This document shows positions 55,881 through 64,000 of a stretch of 64,000 nucleotides of DNA, piece after piece (positions within the stretch are counted from its first letter, which is position 1; each line of letters starts with the position of its first letter). The stretch is from Macrolepiota albuminosa (taxonomy: Eukaryota; Basidiomycota; Agaricomycetes; Agaricales; Agaricaceae): positions 372,001 through 436,000 of the forward strand of contig JAMWFC010000025.1 in the NCBI GenBank assembly GCA_027475525.1, in the 5' to 3' direction. The position numbers were made by a program, and so were the translations under genes. The notes below the pieces were generated by a model. It was not told the DNA's origin and searched no databases. It worked only from the letters and a program-made list of their open reading frames with translations.

Positions 55881-58541
55881 ATGTCCACTCCTTTCGATGC
55901 CTCTGCTCTTCGCAATTTCCTGGCTAAGGCCTCCTATCTATTTGATCGCGCTAAGTCTGTTGGTCCCGCCGATGCACCACAAACCGTCCCTGGCATTATG
56001 CAACTTTATAGGCGCTGGCTCGTGGTCCGCGGCTCTGACAGTTCCTGGGCGCGGGGCGTCAAAGTTCGTGAATGGTGCATGGCTTGGTACCGTGAATATG
56101 AGGGTGCCGATTGGTTACTACCCTTCGTGGACTTGTTCGTAAGTTTTTAAGTTTGATTTTTGGGTTCGTGGCGCTAAGGTTCAGCGCCCATACTAGGCTC
56201 CTTCTTTATCCGACGAGATTGACGCCCTGTTGGCTAGTACCAAGGTTGGCGAAGTGAGTTCCCTCCTCTTCTTCCTCATATTTTCCATGTTAACCCTGAG
56301 TAGTCGTTGGCTAGTACCAAGGTTGGCGAAGTGAGTTCCCTCCTCTTCTTCCTCATATTTTCCATGTTAACCCTGAGTAGTCGGTTGCTATGTCGCCCAC
56401 CGTCGCCAGTCTTCCTAGTGCCCCGTTGGCTTCTACCGTTCCTTCCGCTCCTCCTGTTGTTCCTGTCTCTGTTCTACCTCCTCCCGTTCTTGGTAGTCTT
56501 TTTCATGGCGATGTTTCTCCCGCTCGTACTGCACCCATCGTCGCTTCTCCCACTCGGCCTGCACCTCCTCATTCGGCCATCAAACGGATTGCCGTTACCG
56601 CCAGTGAACCCCGGCCCGGACCTACTCGTACTATTTCTCGCCTTCCCCCCCATAACTTTGCCGTGGTTATTGAACGCACACCCCCTGCTCTTGCTAGCCC
56701 TCCTAAACGTACCATGCGTCCTTGTTTTCTTGCCTCTAGTTCTTCTACTAACTTTGCTTCTCAGGTCAATCTCCCTGCTCATGTTGCCCCTTTATATGTC
56801 GTACGTGTTTCCTTTTTAAGATCACTTATTTCTAGCGCCTGATAGAGCCCTCCTTAGGCGCCCAACCAGACTATGTTTACCGATGCAGAGCTTCGTGATC
56901 TGTTGCGCCTTCGTCGCGACACTACCGTTATTGATACCGGCTTCCCAGCTGGTGTCCAAGTACTCGGTGCTAAGAAGAAGGTTACAGTGGCCCCCGTGGA
57001 GCGCCGCGCTTTTAGGGCGAAGATTGGTGTGGTAAGTGCTTGTTTGTCCCTGAAAGGTTGATGACGTCGCTAACTTCCTTCCCAGTGCGATAAATGCTGG
57101 TCTGAAAACGATCCCGAGGGTTGCTGGTTTCCTACCGCCTCTCTTCCCTGCTACCGCTGCGATGCGTTGAAACGGGGCTGTGCCTTCAATGGGATTCGTA
57201 CTCGCGAACGTGGTAGGGACGCTATCATGCAACGCAATTACGAGTGAAACGGGGCTGTGCCTTCAATGGGATTCGTACTCGCGAACGTGGTAGGGACGCT
57301 ATCATGCAACGCAATTACGAGTGCGCCGTCCTAGTTCGTAACGCCCGTGCCTTTGTGCTGCAGCAACGCGATCTGGCCGCTACTCGCCAGCCCACTGTGA
57401 TTAGCGCTGCAAGCCTAGCACTTCCCACCACCCAAGATGGTACCACCGTTGCGGCCCCCTTTGCCCGCTCTCCCCGTCGTCCCGTCCCCTTGAAACGTAA
57501 GCCTATTGTCGCTTCTCCTAGCAAGAGTCCCGGTAAGCGCCGGAAGCTAGCGCCTGCTACTCCCGTGGTCTTGTCTTCTACCGAGTCCTCTACTGATGAA
57601 GGCGAGGATACCGAGAGAGATGCTGAGGGCGAGGACGACGATGAGGCGGGGCCTGTAGTCGACACCGATGCGCTATTGGCGGTACGCACTCTTCTGCTTC
57701 GCATTACTCCCCCTATTGCTGCTAACCCTTATCAGAGTGGCCCCAGTGGTAATCAGTGCGTAGTGTTCGTGTTTTCCTGTTTAGGTTGCACTAACCTCTT
57801 TCTCGCCAGGTCCCCTACTCCTTTGCTTCCGGTCGTCGTGGATATCCCTCCCGCCGAAGATGTCGTGATGTCTGTTGCCGGCGCTACCCCTGCTCCTGAG
57901 CCTGTCGCGGCTAGCGCCTTCCCTGTCGCCCTTCCTATTACACCATCTCTTACCCCTCCTCGTAGCCTCTCCTCTTTCCCCAGTACTCACGAGTCCTCTA
58001 CCGCGCCTGAGTCCGAAGGGACCTTAGTAGCTCAGGGCGAGCGCCGCCGCCGCTGGAGGTATTTGCCTTCCTATAGCATCCGCCTTTCTTCCGCTAGGGC
58101 CATGTCCCCAGGTGATGAGCGCCATGAATGGACCCCCCGTGCTCCCGTAACCATTCGAGTAAGTCTGCATTTCCTAGTTAGTTCGCCTTTCCACTGACCT
58201 CCGCTAAGTTCGATCCTTTTTGGACTCCTCCCCCCACCATGTGCGTTTCCGGCGACGCCTACCCTTGGCTTGGGGATGAGTTCTCTTATCCTGTCACTCC
58301 TCTTTGTCCTGCCACCGATCTCCATCAACAACTCCGCCAGGTCGAGGATGCGACCAACGTCATCGGTAGCAAACTCGCCCTTCTCCGTCCTCGTGTCTCC
58401 ACCTTGGCGCGCTGTGAGCTCCTCCTGCTTGAGCTCCATGACGACATCACTGATGCGCTTGAGTGGCAAGCGAGTAACGCCATCCAAGACGGGGACTTGC
58501 TTCCATTGGGTGATCCCGCTCCCTCCGCGTCTGATGCGTAG
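55881..58541 (+). CDS. Unknown protein U1: Pro/Ser-rich, atypical six-cysteine zinc cluster, multi-exon
   Basis: No known family beyond basidiomycete proteins of unknown role. The start MSTPFDASALRNFLAKASYLFDRAKSVG opens a helical domain (exon 1, ends near 56138). A long Pro/Ser/Thr exon follows, then MFTDAELRDLLRLRRDTT and GVQVLGAKKKVTV. Next, CDKCWSENDPEGCWF and PCYRCDALKRGCAF form CX2CX8CX8CX2CX6C, like a Zn2Cys6 cluster with spacing changed and the usual basic loop missing. A basic stretch (PGKRRKLAP) and an acidic stretch suggest a nuclear protein. The final exon ends at 58541 after DALEWQASNAIQDGDLL. Introns are GT-AG, about 50-80 nt. Two 77-bp duplications (56229, 57168) interrupt it. 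Neighbouring U2 and U3 are similarly built. Confidence 0.65.
56229..56382. repeat. 77-bp direct duplication 13
   Basis: Adjacent copies, period 77, at an exon-intron junction of U1. Confidence 0.95.
57168..57321. repeat. 77-bp direct duplication 14
   Basis: Adjacent copies, period 77, just after the cysteine cluster of U1. It brings in a stop codon. Confidence 0.95.
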
Positions 58542-59144
58542 TCGCCGGCCCGTAGCGCTTCGAACTTTTGTGGACTTTGAAAATTTTGATACGTAGTTTG
58601 TGATAGCCATACTAAAATAAACGCTCCCCTCCCCTTGTTTCGAAATCGTCAGTTTGTAAGTAATCAAAATACAAAGTAAGAAAAAGGGGAAACGCTCAGT
58701 AAATCATCATGGCGTAAAAACCCCTATTACCAGCGCGACCCAATAGCCAATATCGCACCAGCCTAGGAAGAAATAGGTATCGTCTGTAGAAAAATAAGTC
58801 GATTCATGCAAGAAGTTTTAATGTATAAGAAATAGAGTGCCACTGATCGCTTGTGGTTATTCGGTGATGGTAGCTATAAGCGCTAGATCTCAAAGGTTAA
58901 TTCCCTCTTTGTGCGACCTAAAATGGATTCCAGCGCATCCTATTGGTTCGCTATAAGCGCTAGATCTCAAAGGTTAATTCCCTCTTTGTGCGACCTAAAA
59001 TGGATTCCAGCGCATCCTATTGGTTCGTGTCTGCATCAGGGTCCAAGCCCCTTGAGAAGTGCCCTCCCACGCTGTCGCTAGTTGAAACACCGTCCGAGTC
59101 CTATAAATTGCCCATGCCTCGACAGCATCTCATCAGTCTTCGCG
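58542..59144. other. Spacer between U1 and U2, with TATA box
   Basis: Contains duplication 15 (58873-59026) and CCTATAAATTGCC near 59100, about 42 nt before the U2 start. Nothing else seen. Confidence 0.5.
58873..59026. repeat. 77-bp direct duplication 15
   Basis: Adjacent copies, period 77, in the U1-U2 spacer. Confidence 0.95.
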
Positions 59145-59656
59145 ATGGAAAGCCCAACCGGCATCGTGTGGACTCCCCGTTGTGATCGTGCTCATATCGT
59201 AATTGATCCCCCCACTTTCCTGGAACGCGCTACCTCGTTCTTCCACCACTACCCAACGGTCGGCGTGCCCAGACTAACTGACGGAGTTGTTGAATTAGGT
59301 CGTCGCTGCCAGCTACTTCGTGTGGCCTGTGAGATTTGGCACGATGACCTGCCGTTGACCCGTTTCGGTATGGAGAAAAACTGGAGTCGGATTTTTCAGG
59401 TGCGCTATTGCCTTTTTTGCCCTCCTTCTCTTCTGATAGTTTCCAAATCAAGCAAATCGCGACCAAGGAAACGAAAGAACGTCTTGAGCTGCTGCTGGAG
59501 GAGAGTCACTACCTGGTTTGTCATTTTATTACCTCTTTTCTTCCGTCTAACGCGTCGCTCCGCCAGGCGCCTCGCTCGTCTACCGGTGGCCGGCTTTTTT
59601 GTGGTCCTGCTGAAGGCTGGAGGCCTCCCAGGCCTCTCCTTCTGCCCAGGCCTTGA
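59145..59656 (+). CDS. Unknown small protein U2, three exons
   Basis: The start ATG at 59145 gives MESPTGIVWTPRCDRAHIV, then FLERATSFFHHYPTVGVPRLTDGVVELGRRCQLLRVACEIWHDDLPLTRFGM. An intron from about 59399 leads to QIATKETKERLELLLEESHYL, a second intron (59517-59571), and a short Pro/Arg-rich end before the stop at 59654-59656. About 120-140 residues, mostly helical in look. No family recognised. The start is favoured by a TATA box 42 nt upstream. Duplication 16 begins in the last exon and could alter the true end. Confidence 0.5.
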
Positions 59657-59754
59657 TGCTCGTCCGTCTCCCATGTCGTGGTCCTGCTGAAGGCTGGAGG
59701 CCTCCCAGGCCTCTCCTTCTGCCCAGGCCTTGATGCTCGTCCGTCTCCCATGTC
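59601..59754. repeat. 77-bp direct duplication 16
   Basis: Adjacent copies, period 77, over the U2 3' end. Confidence 0.95.
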
Positions 59755-59971
59755 GTTTATGTAAGTCAGCTCCTTCTTTTCCGTGGCGCCACCGGGCTGA
59801 CAGATTTTGGCTAGTTGATTTCTTTTGTCGTAGTTATATGAAATGCATCGCTGTCTCCCCCCCCCTCATGATTGTTCTGCGCACGTAAGAGTTCCCAAGT
59901 ATCCGCGACCCTGCAAGCAGCTTGAGGTATTTTATGGGTTTTGGCGCTGTTAACCCGGTTAGTATCATATC
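59657..59971. other. Spacer between U2 and U3
   Basis: Remainder of duplication 16, then pyrimidine-rich DNA. No gene seen. Confidence 0.5.
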
Positions 59972-60655
59972 ATGCCAGAACCTTCCCTCCTTCTTGATGA
60001 CCCCGTACTCGTTCACCGGCCTCTCATCCTAGATTGCCTCAAGCGTTTTCTCGCGTTAATGCCTGACGGCGGCTTTCCACAGGAGAACAGTAACATATTG
60101 ACCCTTGTGTGCCGGTACCGGATCCTGCTAGCGGCCTCCGCCGAATGGGAGATAGATACAGACCTGGCCTTAGTCACCGTAAACCTTTTATTAGCACATG
60201 CTTTAGGTAATACTTATGTGGGTCGTAGGAGCAGACCATTACTGGTACCGCTTTAAGTCTTCATAGTCTCCTCCGTGAGACCGGGGGTTTGGTTAGTGCC
60301 TATACCCCTTTTTCGCCTGGCTTCGGTTAGCTAACTCCCTGCCTTTTTCTAGAGCCTTTCCTGGCTCCCCCTTCCGGTTCTTGTTAACCTTAACGCTAGT
60401 AGAGCCGTGCTCGACCACGTGGTCATTCCTTTCACAGCTTTAGAGCGTTGCTTGGACGAGGTCGGGTGGTACTCGTCTCCTACTCGTTCCGCCGCTCCCC
60501 CGGGACCTTCCCATGCCCCGCCTACAATCACTCTCCCCGTGCCTCCTCCTCGCGCTCCCGTGCCTCCTTCTTCAGTCGTTCCTCCCGCGCCGCCTAACGC
60601 TGCCATACGTCCCCCTTCCGGTGCTCCTCCTGCCTATAGGCGACACAAGGAGTGA
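59972..60655 (+). CDS. Unknown protein U3, probably two exons
   Basis: The first part starts at ATG 59972: MPEPSLLLDDPVLVHRPLILDCLKRFLALMPDGG, then ILTLVCRYRILLAASAEWEIDTDLALVTVNLLLAHALG. After a likely intron (GTAATAC donor near 60208 to CTAG near 60352) comes LERCLDEVGWYSS and a long Pro/Ala tail ending YRRHKE at 60655. My splice choice does not keep phase perfectly, so the model is provisional. No family recognised. The Pro-rich tail and short Leu-rich head recall small adaptor proteins, but I draw no function. Confidence 0.4.
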
Positions 60656-60899
60656 GTCAAGGGCCCTCGTCGGCGGTCTTCGTCGTTGTCTTAGTCAAGT
60701 ATAGTTTGGTAGTGCCGCATGTATTAGTATCGCCAATTTATGCACCCCTTTCGTAGTTACTGGCGCATGCTTTAAGTCCGTAGCAGGGGGCGCTAACCGC
60801 TGGCGCCCCATTTCCCGTGGTCTTTTATTGTTCCTCTTTGTCACCCGGAGTGATCTCGTCATCGTTGATAGGACCCTATACAGGTTAGGCGCATCAACG

Positions 60900-61811
60900 G
60901 CAGGCTCGGCACCGGCCCCGGAAACCTTGCCGCACTCGTTCCGAACTTAGCGCACGCGTTCTACCTATTTTAAGCCATTTCTGACGGCCGCGCACGGCAA
61001 GAAGCAGATCCAATCAGTGATAGCGCCGATCGGCAGACAGAATGACAACTGACAGATGGCATCAGTCACTGACGACAGCGCTTAGCGAGAAGTTTGATGA
61101 TCTATCAAAAACTGACGGACAGCTTGGCGTTTGACCTTGGCGTCTGACACCGCTTACCGTCTCGATTTGGCGCCCAACGTCGCTTAGGTGTTTTGACAGA
61201 CAGAAGGGTGATGGATTGATGGTTTAGCACCGCGATCTGCCGCCTGGTGGCGCCAAGGGTCCTCAAAGGACGGTAGGGATCGGAAACCGTTGGAGCAGCC
61301 CCTTTGAAATTTTCCAGTTTACCGCACTCTGGCGTCATTAGCCACTGGCGACGGCAAACTCATTGTAGTATAAAAGTACTTACCGACTTGTACATAGAGG
61401 AGAACAATAGACCACAGTTTACTCCCCTTTCCTCAGTCTCCCTTACGCTCAAGAGCTCATTTACGCTACAGTCGGCAACGTCGAACTCATCGGTAGTTAC
61501 AGACGCTCGCCAACACTCGACACACTCGCGCCTTGCAACTACGGCAGGCATTATCGACGCTTAGACTTCGCTAAGCTTACCGTGCTCTTGCCGCTTACCT
61601 TTGCCGTGTTCGCTTACCGCTCTTTCCTAGGCGCTTTACCTTAGCGCTTTACACTTGCCGACCCCGTTACCGACTTTTACCCTTTTTCACAGACGCGTTC
61701 TCTGGGACCTGCCCGGGACTCCTCAAATCACTTATAGCGCGCCCAACGCACACTCTTGGTACGGTAACACTCCAGTTACATTTGTTACTGACCAAACTTT
61801 GGGCGTCATCA
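60900..61811 (+). repeat. 5' LTR of a third Gypsy element (start approximate)
   Basis: The end GGGCGTCATCA at 61811 is placed by the primer site that follows. TATAAAAG at about 61370 is its likely promoter. The left limit cannot be set without the other LTR. AGCGC-rich like LTR-B but not alignable to it throughout. Confidence 0.5.
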
Positions 61812-61813
61812 AA

Positions 61814-61832
61814 TTGGAGCCCACCGCGAGGG
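61814..61832 (+). promoter_or_regulatory. Primer-binding site of the third Gypsy element
   Basis: TTGGAGCCCACCGCGAGGG, two bases after the LTR end, same as the LTR-B element site apart from one base. Confidence 0.65.
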
Positions 61833-61838
61833 ATCTCT

Positions 61839-63371
61839 AGGGCAGAATTCCGCCAGAAACCCGTCTCCAGCGTAGGCGCCGCCTGCTAGATCAGTCGGCA
61901 GAAGGCATAGCTCCTTCCCACCCATCAACTCCACAACCACCTGGTGCCTTACCGGGTCTCTCTCTAGCCCAGGAACTACAGAACGCCACTGTAGACGCTT
62001 TTCCTGATCTCTTCCCGCATTCCCTCGATTATAGTGCCGACGACCCCTTAGCGTCGCCCTTTACCGTGCCGCAACCAATCACCCCCATTACTCCGCTAAC
62101 GCCTCTTTCTCAACTCATTTCTCTTACCCCGTCGCCAGTCTCTAGAACTCCTTCCCCATTACCGCTAACCGAACTCGCCAACACAGTCGCTATGGAACAA
62201 CAAGTCCAGCGCATGCCGCCACGCAACCACTTCTCGGCACCGAAATGGGACGAGACCAAGCCACGGGAGCTCTCCCAGTATTTCAAGGAGTTGGAGTATC
62301 TATTCAGAGATTGTAACATTACCGACCACACGCAGATGAAGGAGTACGCGGCAAGATACGTATCGTATGACACGGCAGAGACGTGGACAGGTCTTACGGA
62401 GTTTGCCGCCTTTGTCCCTGCCGCACCGCCAGCTCCAGCTCAAGGCGCTTCGTATGAGGACTGGAAGACGGCAGTTATCCAGCTGTACCCTGGCGCCGAG
62501 GAGGCTACCCGATACACGGTAAACGAGTTACAGAAACTAGTACAGGAATCTTTCGACAGTGGCACATCGTCGCTTGGCGCATTCTCTACATATTACCGCG
62601 AATTCCAGAAAGTCGCTAGGTGGCTTCTGCAGAACGGCAAGCTCTATATTAACGAGGAGCGTCGCCTATTTCAGCAGGGCATCCCGACTTCACTGTGGAC
62701 GCGTATTGCTTGTCGCCTAGAGATAGTTCATCAGGCTCATCACCCAGACGAGCCCTATAACGTTGCCGACGTCTTTGAAGCCGGTAAATGGGTTCTCAAG
62801 GGAACGGACACTGGCGTTGGACTGCAGCGCGCTAGGACGAGCCCACCCCCTGAGCGAACTAACGGTATCATTCCCATCCCGCCTCCTGTTGCCGACTTCG
62901 TTAAGAAAGAAGAGCTCAATGCTGCTATTACCGCCGCTGTCGCTTCCGCTATGACGCGTATTGAAACCATGATCACCACCAACCTCACGGCTAACCGACC
63001 CGCTAACGTACCCGCGCCTGGCCCTTGCCACTTCTGTGGGGAAATTGGCCATACTATGACTAGAGGACGCTGCGCTACCCTCGAAAACTATATTCGGCAA
63101 GGAAGAATCCGTAGGGCTATCGACGGCAAGATAGTTCTTACCTCTGGCGCCACTATTCCCAACTACCCAGACAAGAAGTCCTTCCAGGAGCGGGTAGATG
63201 AATGGCATAGGCGCAATCCAGGACAAATCGTTACCGGCACGTTATCTGGCAACGCCAACCCCGACCCAGACCAGGCGACTCAACAGCAGATGATCCAGGA
63301 CAAATCGTTACCGGCACGTTATCTGGCAACGCCAACCCCGACCCAGACCAGGCGACTCAACAGCAGATGAT
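61839..63371 (+). CDS. Gag of the third Gypsy element (capsid and CCHC-like knuckle)
   Basis: The frame opens after the stop TAG at the primer site (GRIPPETRLQRRRRLLDQS) and has no ATG before about 62192 (MEQQVQRMPPRNHFSAPKWDETKP). Capsid-like helices follow (SQYFKELEYLFRDCNI, WKTAVIQLYPGAEEATRYTV, LGAFSTYYREFQKVARWLL). A knuckle, CHFCGEIGHTMTRGRC, has CX2CX4HX6C rather than HX4C. The 5' part before the first ATG resembles the same part of the element at 13 kb, so it is probably translated. Duplication 17 (63216-63372) interrupts the end. Confidence 0.82.
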
Positions 63372-63372
63372 C
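63216..63372. repeat. 77-bp direct duplication 17
   Basis: Adjacent copies, period 77 (three extra bases match by chance), near the gag C-terminus. Confidence 0.95.
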
Positions 63373-64000
63373 ACGAGGTCCTACATTTCGACAGCGTTGG
63401 CGACCGCCCTACTTCTCGCGGGAAGAGCGAATCGCCAAGCTGCAACAGGAGTTGGATTCGCTTAAGAATCAGGTTTTTGATGGGTTGAAGTTAAGCAGCC
63501 CAAACAACCTCTCAAAGGATATAAGCCGATGCCTCCCGCTAGCAAGTTACCGACACCTTCTCCTGCCGCACCGCCTGCTACTGCTCCTGCTCCTGCTCCA
63601 GAACCCTCGTCGTCCGCTACCGCTCCCGAACCGCCTTTGCCGCCTCTCCATCCCTACTCAGGGATTCCCGACCGTTACCATGCTCCCGCACAACGAAACT
63701 TTGCCGCTCCCGAGAAGCGTCCTGAGGGTGGCTACCGACCTACCGCGCCAATTTTCGACATAGAAAAATCGAACCACGTCTTTAACCGCATCATGAAAAC
63801 CGCCGTTACCTTGTCAGTAGAAGAGCTTTGCAGTATTGCTCCCGACGTCCGCAACCAGGTCAAAACGGCAGTCACTCCTCGACGACCCTTGGCGACAGCC
63901 GTTGCCGAGGTTGATGAACTCGACGACGCGCTTCCTGGTTTCTCTGTTACCATTGACGCTCCCGACACTGAAGATACATCTGCCGACTCCATCGCTAACG
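63373..64000 (+). CDS. Gag-pol continuation with DUF4100-like segment (partial)
   Basis: After the duplication one frame reads FSREERIAKLQQELDSLKNQVFD, a coiled coil, then Pro/Ala-rich linker, then APIFDIEKSNHVFNRIMKTAVTL and SVEELCSIAPDVRNQVKTAV. This last block matches the short segment that basidiomycete Gypsy elements carry between gag and protease (DUF4100, from memory). The frame is open to the window end; protease and RT should follow outside. Confidence 0.65.

Noticed and set aside
58071..59751. Minus-strand frames over U1 and U2, up to 198 residues.
   Set aside because: Plus-strand models have consistent GT-AG introns and TATA boxes; the minus frames cross them without such support.

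Overview
The window comes from a filamentous basidiomycete, most likely an Agaricomycete. The evidence is intron-dense genes with short GT-AG introns, a DUF6533 membrane protein, an F-box protein, a P450, an Rgp1 homologue, and Ty3/Gypsy, Copia, Tc1 and LINE elements of kinds common in mushroom-forming fungi. The species cannot be named from the sequence.

Layout. 1-8158 (minus) is most of a Tf1/sushi-like chromovirus, with integrase, RT/RNase H, two tandem aspartic protease domains, gag and the 5' LTR; the window begins inside it. It inserted into the pol of an older Gypsy element (8159-13705, minus), whose LTR (called LTR-B here) abuts a gag relic on the other strand (13690-14305). A divergent pair of host genes follows: a DHA2-type MFS drug transporter (minus, 14691-17139) and a cytochrome P450 (plus, 18104-20279). 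A 0.5-kb foldback MITE lies between them. 20.3-37.7 kb is an AT-rich, CpG-depleted repeat block. It holds a full-length but decayed LINE with target-site duplications, a fragment of a second LINE, a tyrosine-recombinase relic, and a four-layer nest: LTR-B copy, Tc1-like transposon, solo chromovirus LTR, another TG...CA element containing a 100-N gap.

37.9-49.1 kb is a repeat-poor gene island bounded by two inverted, intron-containing tRNA-Asn genes. Between them are RGP1, a DUF6533 membrane protein, an adenosine deaminase-like enzyme and an F-box protein. A 5'-truncated Copia element (49.4-52.7 kb) comes next. 54.6-64 kb has a strikingly AGCGC-rich composition: a solo LTR-B, three unrecognised TATA-driven intron-containing genes (55.9-60.7 kb), then the LTR, primer site and gag of another Gypsy element that runs off the window.

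Assembly quality. Seventeen direct duplications, all with a period of exactly 77 bp, interrupt open frames, nearly all inside repeats. The constant length points to contig overlaps (k = 77) that were not merged when the sequence was joined, so many apparent frameshifts in the retroelements are probably artefacts. In contrast, the stops in the 21-35 kb elements look like true decay by loss of CpG.
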